Shown piece by piece: positions 46,265 to 55,469 of a stretch of DNA of 64,000 bases. Origin of the DNA: Takakia lepidozioides (Eukaryota; Streptophyta; Takakiopsida; Takakiales; Takakiaceae); contig CM060733.1 of NCBI GenBank assembly GCA_030704615.1, positions 66,278,001-66,342,000 on the forward strand, in the 5' to 3' direction. The notes under the pieces were generated by a model, which was given only the letters and a program-made list of their open reading frames with translations, ran no database searches and had not been told where the DNA came from. The first letter of the stretch is position 1. Every line of letters begins with the position of its first letter. A program made the translations under genes and the position numbers.

Positions 46265-47045
46265 GGTGGAGTATGCAACATGGCTTGGGATGCAATCTGT
46301 GGGCAATTTGGAAGTCCAGATGTGCCTGGATTTTTAAGGGTAAATCCCCCAGTCTCAGGTCAATTCTGTTTCATGTGTATATCGACCTAAGGACTGAGGG
46401 GAGGAAAGCCTGGCTGGCTTTGTGTGCAACTCTTCCCCGAGCTTCAGAGCGGCGCAGGATGGAGCTTCTCAAGAGGTTTGATATCTCCTGGTGCAAGAAT
46501 GGCCTCCTCGACACCCGAATTTCCGACACAACAATGCATTGGAAAGACACCTTCCCTCCCCAATGGGAAATCTCCAGTTGATGGGGAGGAATCGGACTTC
46601 AATTGGCGGCATAAGCGTGCTTGCGCTGCAGTGTTTATTGTGAGGTTTACCTTGAGAGAAGGGATTCTAAATCCAGGGCTCACCTTAAGTTTTAGTGTTC
46701 AGCTTTAGTTTTCAGAATCTTCATGGTAGACCTTAGGCTTTGCAGATCTGGATGTAGTTCTGCTTTCTGCTTTCTGCACTTACAGTGCATCTCAACCTTT
46801 CCTGCTTTTCTGTCCCAAACCTTAGTGTTACTCCCTGGAAGACAGCGCGCATCTAGTCTCTCTAGGAACTGCAGTGCTTTATGCTCTTTCAAACAATTCC
46901 ACCTAACTATCTCTTGGTTTCTTGGTCCTTTGGTCACCACTGTAAGCCTTCACGGCCCGGGGTGGTTATATTTTCCACTTCTTTGTACCTTCATCCATCC
47001 ATTTATTCCCAAGGCCACTTTCCCTGTTCTGTAAAAATAAAAATA
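46265..47045 (+). mobile_element. 3' end of a LINE (5'-truncated)
   Basis: 46273-46581 reads LWAIWKSRCAWIFKGKSPSL and DLRTEGRKAWLALC. This resembles the region after RT in plant L1-type LINEs, where WxIWKxR is typical. A non-coding 3' tail of about 450 bp follows, ending in TTGTACCTTC and an A-rich AAAAATAAAAATAA tail (47034-47045), as expected for a LINE. Truncation at the 5' end is typical. Confidence 0.6.
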
Positions 47046-47290
47046 ATGTGGCTCTTAGTACACTGATTACGGTGTGTGTGCCTTATGGTGTAATCGGGGT
47101 TTTAATTTTTTCCCAAAAATAATTTATAATAAATCACGTCTACTATGCCTCTCATTGTTGAATAATTGGGAGTTTAAGGCTCACGTGTGCGCCGGGCAGC
47201 GGGCCCCATGCACAGACGTTGGGCGCCCCTAGGTGGCCCCACCGCGACCCATGACCCGGCCCGGGTGAGTCTGCCGCCAGGTATGGTCTA
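47046..47290. other. GC-rich host repeat next to the methyltransferase element
   Basis: GGGGTTTTAATTTTTTCCC (47096-47114) and GGCCCGGGTGAGTCTGCC (47257-47275) words also occur at 59868-59886 and 59248-59410. The same kind of host repeat thus flanks both sides of copy B. Confidence 0.6.
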
Positions 47291-47995
47291 CCGTGTCGTG
47301 CGCATACATATCGTACACAATTACATATCTGTCCAAAACCACACAACACATGTGCACACCACACACTAGTATACCACTAGTCCACCACTAGTCCAGCCAC
47401 TAGTCCAACCACTAGGCTACAACTAGTCAGTCACTAGGCTGCCACTATGCTGCCCACTATGGCAGTCACTAGTCCACACAATGATAAAGAAGAAGAATAC
47501 AAGCACGAGCTCACAAATCTGAAGCATAAACTCATGCATATATAACCTCATCACTCAAATACAAGTCAAGCCAAGTGCACCCCACGCCATGGGGAATCCA
47601 CACTACGGCGCCATAGCTAGGCGCGGTGAGGCTCAACTCGAGAAAGATGAGCCTCCCGCGCTTGCCGTGAAGATAACCACTCCAGGGCCTAAATCTGCCT
47701 TGACCCCTGGATTGACACTTGGGCCAATCCCAAATATCAATATGTAAAAGCTAGCTATTTCCTAGCTAGTTTCACACTAGTGGTAAAATAACTTGACAGC
47801 TGTCGTGCGCATACATATCATACACAACTACATCGTTGTCCAAAACTACACAACACATGTGCACACCACACACTAGTATACCACTAGTCCAACCACTAGT
47901 CCAACCACTAGGCTACAACTAGTCAGTCACTAGGCTGCCACTATGCTGCCCACTATGGCAGTCACTAATCCACATAATCGCCCCCCTAGCTGGTG
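47291..47995 (-). repeat. LTR-like end with duplicated 190-bp block
   Basis: Plus-strand order: block A1 (47291-47480), block B (47485-47799), block A2 (47803-47990). A1 and A2 are direct repeats starting TGTCGTGCGCATACATATC and carrying many CACTAGT/CCACTAG words. B also ends the leader regions at 40773 and 59237, where A is absent. On the minus strand B starts TGTCAAG and A1 ends GCACGACA, so B+A1 could be a 509-bp TG...CA LTR and A2 the tail of another. Confidence 0.5.
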
Positions 47996-48236
47996 CTTAG
48001 GTCCCTCTAAGTCCAGATAGCCACAAGATGTGATAGTGACCATAGCCTCACTAAGTCCTCCACCACTATCCCTACTACACTCAAACTCGATAGATCAAGA
48101 GGCCGGGTGCAAGAGTTGCCCCATCGTTAGTCACCGTCTTGCAACCTGTGAACTTGAGCTTGGGATCTCATGTATTGACTCTTATGAGCTTGGCCTCCCA
48201 TGTCTTGTTAGCTGCCTCCAGTCATGTCCACTGTCA

Positions 48237-48388
48237 CTATCCCAAGCAGTGTGGACACAACCAATCTCCGTCAGGAACCTTCTCAAGAGGTGGTGTCAAG
48301 CATCCCATATGCCAACCCCTTGAGCATCGATCACACACCAGCATGGTGGCTGCCCCTTTGGCAGACCCATAGAGCATGCACCTCAAAC
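48237..48388 (-). CDS. PHD finger at C-terminus of pol, copy B
   Basis: In the same frame as the integrase C-terminus the protein ends with GLRCMLYGSAKGAATMLVCD, RCSRGWHMGCLTPPLEKVP and DGDWLCPHCLG, then stop. The pattern C...CDxC...HxxC...WxCPxC is a PHD finger (Cys4-His-Cys3). PHD fingers bind histone H3 tails, often methylated at Lys4. One expected ligand is Tyr (LYG where LCG is expected), a single G-to-A change, so 7 of 8 ligands remain. The remnant in copy A shows that the domain is a family feature. Plant chromoviruses carry a chromodomain in the same position. Confidence 0.8.
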
Positions 48389-48389
48389 C

Positions 48390-49543
48390 TGCAGGTACCA
48401 CTACCAAGTTTGGGTCAACTCTGCCATCGACATTGGGAAGGTGACATGGCGCACAATTACGCACATGGTCCTTCCAAGTCATGCCATCCCGACCCTCCAA
48501 GATCAGGACCCCTGAGGGCAACACCTCTCGAACCCTCAGAATAACACGCCCTGCAGTAACATCCAGAGTCGTAGGAGCAGTCTGCTGAAAATAAACATAG
48601 TCACCAGGGCTAAACCTCCAACCCCCAGGACGATATCCTCCACCACGTATAGTGGCATACCTCAACGTATCACGGTGCTGTGCAATGGCAAGGTTCTCAA
48701 AAGCCATGGGCATGACTTTCTTGAACAACTCTGCACGCTGATCACATGCACGTACCCACACGTCCGGATCGTCAAGGTTAAGGATTTGAGCAGTGTCCCT
48801 ACAAATGGCTGCAGGCAAATCCGGCTCTCGGCCAAAGAGAAGGAAATATGGTGAGAAGGAGGCAAGTGATGCTTGTTTGCTGAACTTGTAGCCCATGGCT
48901 AACCAAGGAACCTGAAGATCCCAATCTCCTAGGTGTCCCTTTGCAAGCCATACTTGCGCAAACCCCTCTTCACCGTCTGAACAACTCTCTCTGCTAAGCC
49001 ATCGGCCTCAGGATGATCCCGAGAAGTGGTGCGGTGGTCTATCAAGGCTTTATCACACAAAGCCTGAAACTCCCCCAAGAACTCTTTCCCTTGGTCCGTG
49101 AGTACCTCAGCTGGAGCACCAAATCGGCTAAGCACACAATCCAAGAATGCATACGCAGCCCCCTCACTAGCCATGTCAGGCAATGGAACCAACTCAATCC
49201 ACTTGGAGAAGTGCTCCACCATCACCAACACATATCTGTGGTGGCGCATAGTCAGTGGCAACGGTCCTGCGAAGTCAAGACTCCACCTGTAGCCCAATCC
49301 CATGATTGGTAAAGGATGCAACTGTGGTGTAGGGGCGTTGAATGAAGCACGCACCCTGTCACACACCATGCACCTAGCCACGAACTGTTGCACCTCTGTA
49401 TGCATACCACGCCACCGATACTGCCCCTGCAGTAAACTGTGAGTGCGTTGCACTCCAAAATGCCCCAACTCCTCATGGGCATGCCGCACTAACCGTGCAC
49501 GCTGTGTGGGGTGAGGCACAATCCTCACCCGACCATCCTCCAC
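48390..49543 (-). pseudogene. integrase, copy B
   Basis: Frames 49543-48929 and 48896-48237 are separated by a frameshift near 48930. Zinc domain (HAHEELGHFGVQRTHSLLQ, then CMVCDRV), core YRWSLDFAGPLPL (Asp), VLTDQGKEFLG (Asp) and DHPEADGLAERVVQTVKRG (Glu). After YKFSKQASLASFSPYFLLFG comes the GDYVYFQQT C-terminal domain and then the PHD finger. All three DDE residues are present. Confidence 0.85.
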
Positions 49544-49734
49544 ACTCGAAGTAGGTGTATCCCCTCACTTGAACCTCTTGGCTCGTTGCAGGATCCGATC
49601 CCTCTCCTTGACAGTCACAGTGGCTGCCGTGTCTCCCGTGCGGAGGTAGTCCAACACAGCCGAATCCTCATGTATATCTCTGGCACCACCTGACTTATCA
49701 CTAGCCTCAGGGTCCTCAGACACTCCGTCTACAG

Positions 49735-50430
49735 TCATCCCTGTTGTAGGTCCAACCTGACCTTCCGATGCCAAGATACACAAAAATGCAGATGCGTGCC
49801 ATCCCGGCACCATCTCCTCGTCCGTCTCACCATGCCACCGAGCTCAGTGTCATCCTGCTGGCTCATGCATAGATTGCGACTCAATCCATCCGCATCCCGA
49901 TTGACCAAACCTGGTTGATGCACAACCTGAAAGTCATACTCCTGGAGTATGAGTGCCCACCGTGCAAGCTTCCCCGTAAGCTTGTCTGACTCCATCAACC
50001 ACTTGAGTGGCTGGTGATCCGTGACAAGGGTGAAAAGATTGCCGTATAGATAACACCTGAAGTGTGCCACGGCCCACACTGCAGATAAGCACTCTCCCTC
50101 ATATGAGCTGTACTTAGCCTCTGTAGCGTTGTTCAAGTGGCTAGCATAAGCCACTACAAACTCTCTTCCCTCATCATCCACCTGTGTGAGCACCGCTCCA
50201 AGCCCCAGCATGCTCCAATCCGTATGCAGCTGAAAGGGACGCCCCCTGATAGGTCGTCTTAGGATAGGCGCCGAGGTCAACCTCACCTTGAGCTCTTGAA
50301 AAGCTCGTTCCTGCTCATCTTCCCACTGCCACTCCTGGTCCACCTTGGTCAGCTTGGTTAGAGCCTTTGCAATGGTACTAAATCCCTTGACAAACCGTCT
50401 ATAATAGTTTGCCAACCCATGAAAGCTCAA
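49735..50430 (-). CDS. RT connection and RNase H, copy B
   Basis: FHGLANYYRRFVKGFSTIAK, WEDEQERAFQELKVRLTSAP, LHTDWSMLGLGAVLTQVDDE, YSSYEGECLSAVWAVAHF, TDHQPLKWLMESDKLTGK and VHQPGLVNRDADGLSR appear in order. These cover the RT thumb, the connection and the RNase H catalytic region. It continues toward integrase through a frameshift near 49850. Confidence 0.85.
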   Translation of the reverse strand: MSFHGLANYYRRFVKGFSTIAKALTKLTKVDQEWQWEDEQERAFQELKVRLTSAPILRRPIRGRPFQLHTDWSMLGLGAVLTQVDDEGREFVVAYASHLNNATEAKYSSYEGECLSAVWAVAHFRCYLYGNLFTLVTDHQPLKWLMESDKLTGKLARWALILQEYDFQVVHQPGLVNRDADGLSRNLCMSQQDDTELGGMVRRTRRWCRDGTHLHFCVSWHRKVRLDLQQG

Positions 50431-51302
50431 CTCGGCTCACATCCGTGGGGCGTGGAATTTGTGCAATGGCCTCTACCTTAGTCTGCTGTACCCCCAATCC
50501 TCCAGGATATATCATGTGACCCAGATACTCAATCTGGTTGTGGAAAAACTTGCACTTCCCCGTATGCAACTTCAATCCGTGCGCTCTCAAGCCCTCCAAT
50601 ACCACCTGAAGGTGTCTCTCATGCTCCTCCATCGTAACACTAAAGATGATGATGTCATCTATGTAGCACCGAGCAAAGTCCACCCCTGCTAGAATCCTAT
50701 CCATGACTCTCTGAAACTCTGCAGGAGCATTCTTAAGCCCAAATGGTAAGAACCGCCACTGATATAGGCAATCCATGCCATGCTCATTGATCCCCATAAT
50801 GCCGTCTTCTGCTTGTCCGCCTCCTTGATTGGCAACTGGTGATATCCGGATCGTAAATCCAAAGTGCTAAAGGCCTTAGCATGCCCGATGGCATCAAAGA
50901 TCTCCTCTGGTGTTGGCATGGCATACTTATCGGACTTGGTCTGACGATTTACAGGCCGGTAATCACCGCACATACGTCTCTCCGTCCAATTGCCATAGAC
51001 ATCCTTCTTGGCGCTGGCATCACTGTGGCTGAAGCATACTCTCCACCAGAGAGCTCCACCAAACCTGCCTCCCAGAGATCTTGAGTCCTCATCTGAATCA
51101 AAGACCTCTCCATGTCACTGTATCTATAGGGTCTCCGAAAGATTGGCGTGTCAGTGGCCAACTCAATACGGATCTCTTGACCCTTCAGTGCTCCCAAGTC
51201 CTTCAAACTGAAGGCAAAGCAATTCCTGTAAGCCCTCAGGAACCGCCGTATACGTCGTCTCTCTCCTCCGGTGACAATGGGTCCAATGTCAGGCTCTCCC
51301 AA
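50399..51302 (-). pseudogene. reverse transcriptase, copy B
   Basis: Frames 51302-50949, 50973-50689 and 50797-50399. IELATDTPIFRRPYRYSDME, CGDYRPVNRQTKSDKYAMP, STLDLRSGYHQLPIKEADKQ, WRFLPFGLKNAPAEFQRVMD and CYIDDIIIFS (YIDD, about 50645-50675). Two frameshifts (about 50960 and 50790) and one near 50415 break the frame, but all RT motifs remain. Confidence 0.85.
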
Positions 51303-51367
51303 TTGTCCTCCGTAACTGCAACCTTAAGTCCAGTGGGCTTAGAGGTAGAGGACGCGTCCAGTGGTTG

Positions 51368-52887
51368 CTATGTTGCAACCTCTTGAGCAGTACTCCCTGC
51401 CTGCTCAATCAATGACAAGGCCTCATCCTGCCCCATTATCTCATCCTTGAGGACCTCCTCAACCTGAGAAGAATCCCCAACCTCATCCATCACAGCCGCC
51501 TTGGCTGCCAACTCCCTCTGAACCTCGAGCACCTCCCACGTGTGCCATGGATGCATGCACCCCGTGGTCCTCACATGCTCGCCCCCACTCACTGCCTGTA
51601 CCATCTCGGTAGGCAGAGAGACCATCGAGGGAAGTGTACTCCGCACTCTGCGTTGCTCAGCCAGAGCCAAGCTGATAATCCAGGTCAAGCAATTGAGATC
51701 CATTGCTTGCCCCAACACTTGACGACGTGATGCCTCAGAAAGAAACGACACCGCCGTGGTACCAGTGGTAAAACCCATTGCCCGCTCACGCTCGTCAGCA
51801 TTAGGCTCCACTAACTGCTGCAACTGAGCATCCCACAGGAGGCCAGGTCCACTATCCCGGAAAGCATGCGATCCTGGGAAACTGAGCAGTGTAGGTAATG
51901 CTGCTCGTGGTTGACCCACCTTGTTGACCACTGCCAAGGCGAATGGTCATCGTGTCTCACACGCTGAGACTGCCTCCCTGTGTCCAGAATGTTATCCACT
52001 GTGAGATGTGCCGGCCGCTGCACCCCATCAAATGCACGCTTGAGCAGTGCGGGTGGCATCAAGTTAGTCCACCATAGCTGTGGTTGATGAGTCCGTGACC
52101 CCACTGTAGCTGCATCTAGCAACACTACTGACCCAAGCCACGACCGGACTTGATGCACACTGGCCATCACCCTGGCCCGAGAATCGCCCATCAGTGGCAC
52201 ATTCTCCAAGATGTATGCTGGAGATACAGCTTGATGAAGCTGCAAGTGGCGCAAAACCCGCACCATCTCCCAAAACAGACCCGACCTCGAGTCTCGCAAT
52301 CCATTGCCATGCCCGGCTGATGAATGCCCTTGGCAGGGCCAACCTGCCACTACCAGATCAATGGAGCCAACCCGCTCCAAATCCTGCGCCCCCAGCAACG
52401 AAATGTCTGTTGGCAAGGCCTGCTGATATCCACGAATTGCAGACACCGACAACAACTCAGGGTACCGCTACACCAACTGAGCAACATGGCAAAGTGAAAC
52501 GCGTCGTGCAGTCTCATCCCTCTCCACATACATGTAACGCCAAACTCGTACACCTGCCTGTAACACAGCAGCCAATCCGGTGCTGATTCCGCCAAACAAG
52601 TCCAGAAGACAAATGCCTTCATCCGGATACTGCCACACAATAGGTGTGGTGTCCAATGGAGACAATGAGGTGGTCCTGGTGCAATCCCCACACTCTCCTC
52701 CTCTCCTGACGGTACAAAAAGCCTCCACCCAGGCTTGTTGCACCCGTCGATCAGCATCCCGCTGCAAATCCTTGCTCGTGCCCCACAATGGAGTCTGAGC
52801 AACCATGGTAGGAAACTCCGCCATACCATACATGTCATCCCTGCTCTCCCGGAGGTGGCACATCCTCTGAATGAGCGTTGCCCTCAA
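51368..52887 (-). pseudogene. cytosine-5 DNA methyltransferase, copy B
   Basis: Frames 52887-52468, 52455-51811 and 51937-51368. Motif I GICLLDLFGGISTGL; motif IV GWPCQGHSSAGHGNGLRDSR with catalytic Cys at 52333-52335; motif VI ILENVP; motif VIII region HQPQLWW, where copy A has RPRLWW; closing ERAMGF...LGQAMDLNCL. A TAG at 52468-52470 stands where copy A has CAG, and a frameshift lies near 51920. Motif IV is the canonical PCQ form, but motif VIII has lost both arginines. The tail is Glu/Asp-rich (VGDSSQVEEVLKDEIMGQDE). Lies between protease and RT, as in copy A. Confidence 0.85.
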
Positions 52888-53990
52888 GCAACTCTTTAGG
52901 CCAACTCACTGCCACTGTGAATGCTGCTAGTGTCGGCATCTTGCATTGCTGGGCAACCGCAACTCCTCCTATGAACGTCACAGGGAGCTGCACACGCCGG
53001 CCCTCCCCTGACTGCCATGCAGGCCTATAGGAAGCTGACTCCTCCAAAAATCCAGGGTGAAGCCCATGGGGTACAACCCTGCCACCAACCAGGACATCGT
53101 ATGAGACTACGTCTGTCACAATGGCCTTGGCTCGCATCACTGAGCCATCTGTAGGGTGATCCGGCCGTAGTCTGATAGCCAACTCACGCCGTGTCATGCC
53201 CCGAGCCTGCTCCGATCCTCCCAGAGACGTCTGTATCTGGAAAGGACAAGGCTCCATATCCGCCTCCGTGAGGCCCAAGCCTGCAATAGCAGCTCTGCCC
53301 AGCATCAATGGCTGAGCTCCCGAGTCCAACAAGACCTGTAGTGGCCGGTACCTCTTGCTTGCTTGCCGGTCCACTCAAACAGAAAATGCCATCCTGGTTG
53401 TCTAACATGACAACTCCAGGTGTCACCATGGTGCGTTCAAATGGCTGGCCTAGCTCAGCACTACACTCCTACTATCTCTGCAGAAGATGAAGTAACCTCA
53501 ACCTCCCCCCTCTCACAGAGTGTAGTTGCCAGCCTGAACACCTTAGCTGGTTTTACCCCCGGTGTTGCAATCATGGTAGCCGAGAACAATGGAGCCTGGC
53601 ACACAGATGTGGCCGCTCCTAGCAACACACTAGCTGCCGTAGCCTGGCAACACTAGGTAGTGGTGCTACCCGTGTAGCTCTCCCCAAATGGCATAATAAC
53701 CTCCGCCTCGGTAACCGTCGGCGAGATAGGTGCCATGGATGGCGTCGACACTGTCTCTGCCAAATGTGAATGACTGAGGAAGCCTAGCCTGACGGCTTGC
53801 CTCCCCACGCTGTGGATCCAACTCCCCTCTGCACCTCGTGGCTCAGGAACTCGTGCTGCTTCCTCGAGTCACGGCTGCAAGCAGACTCCACTTGCACTAG
53901 TGGTAGTGCTGCCTCCACACATAAATCCCATGCTCCCATATCTCCTCCCTCAGGAGCAGGAGGTGGACCATCCGGCCTTAGAGCCGGTAC
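52835..53990 (-). pseudogene. linker and aspartic protease, copy B
   Basis: 53374-52835 contains LQVLLDSGAQPLMLGRAAIA (catalytic DSG near 53320), MTRRELAIRLRPDHPTDGSV, AIVTDVVSYDVLVGGRVVPH and LPVTFIGGVAVAQQ. 53429-53184 covers the region just before (MLDNQDGIFCLSGPA). The upstream Ala-rich linker (53990-53430) is in several frames. The protease would cut the gag-pol polyprotein. Confidence 0.7.
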
Positions 53991-54029
53991 CAACCTGAGC
54001 TGTAGCCATGGCAGCGAGCCTCTGCTCTA

Positions 54030-55468
54030 GCTGCTGAAGCCGGTTGGCCATGCCTTGGTCAACACCCTGACCTCCACGTCCTTGGCCACGTTGAGCTTGC
54101 CCTTGGCCTGCACCTCGTGGCTGGCCACCTCGTCCTCTCTGGGTTGCTCCACCTCGCCCCCGGCCACCATTGTTCCCTTGAACTGGCCTGGGCGCAACTC
54201 AGGATGCAAACCATAACACTGGGCTCTCCATGCTCGTGCTTTGCCACAATGCCACACTGCAACTGTGCAGGTTGTGCATGTGCCGACCCTTTGCCTCCCT
54301 CTGGGCAATCCTTCTTGACATGGGGTCCTCCACATGTCCAGCACACCACATCCGCCCGTTGTTGGCCAGCAAATGAAGGGAGAGACCCCTGCAAATCTGA
54401 GGTCCTCTCTGCCCTTCCCTGAGCTTCACCTGAGCCCCTTGTTCCTTGAGCACGTTGAGGTAGTGGTTGGCTAGGAGCACCACTACCCCGTGGCGTCTCC
54501 TTAGCAATCCCACCATGACCACTCGTTCTCCACCATCTTGAGCTCTATCCACTCTGCCAGCAAAAACACATTTGCTAGGGTGGGTTGGGCCGCTTGTAGG
54601 AGAGTTGCATCCCCGCACCCTTCTCCTCAGCTCCTTGTCCAATATCCCATACAAGAATTGGACTGCTTGAGCTTCCGTAACCCCTTGGGTTACATTTATC
54701 AAGCACCTCATGCGAGTGAAAGCCTCCCTCAAGCTCTCTCGGTCGGCTTCTCTGTTGGACTCTTTGCAGCTCCGCAACTTCTCTGGCCTGTTTCCTCTCA
54801 ACTCTTCGAAGAACTCCACAACAGGGTTGAAGGAAGGCAAGGCAAGGGTGCTAGGGCTGTGCGGGTGGTGGGTAGTAGTGGCTTGGGTGGACGTCGTAGC
54901 TATGTACCACCAGTCCCACTAGCCCACTGCTAATTGTGAAGCTGCTGGTGCAGCGGCAGGTGTAGCCACTGCCCTCGGTGCTCTAGTGCCCCTAGTGATG
55001 GAGACATAGTCGGGTGACCAGTACATCCTCCACTCCTCGATCTCAACCTCATGCCCCCGCCGAACTCATGGTAATCATCCATAGGCGGCCCCTCAAGGTG
55101 CTGAAACAGCCCCTTCCATGCCATGAAAGGCGTAAATAGTTGTGGATTGCGCATTTGCTGCAAATCACACCAACTATCAAACTCTTGGAAAATCATCCAA
55201 CTCGATGGTGCCCACCGCCCCAGAGTACCTTCGTGGCCCCTTGTAGTCCATACATCTCCTCATTGTGTCCCACAACAATGGCAAGAAACAACTTGCACCG
55301 CCGGTATGAGTCCTCCTGATTCACAATCCGAATCAGAACCTTCCGTAGAAGACACAGGAGGTGAAGGTGGCCTAAACCGCACACCTCGTCTCGTGTACCA
55401 CTAGTATCGCTAGTGCTCGAACCGGCACTGTCCCCAGCAACTAGTGGCACCTCCGTGTTGACACTCAA
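54030..55468 (-). pseudogene. gag, copy B
   Basis: Minus frames 55468-55193, 55196-54930, 54840-54199 and 54394-54059. Acidic leader, FQEFDSWCDLQQMRNPQLF, MAWKGLFQHLEGPPMDDYHE, FNPVVEFFEELRGN, then REAFTRMRCLINVTQGVTEA and VQFLYGILDKELRRRVRG, the capsid part deleted in copy A. The zinc knuckle CWTCGGPHVKKDC follows; the second knuckle is degenerate. At least four frameshifts. Confidence 0.75.
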
Positions 55469-55469
55469 C

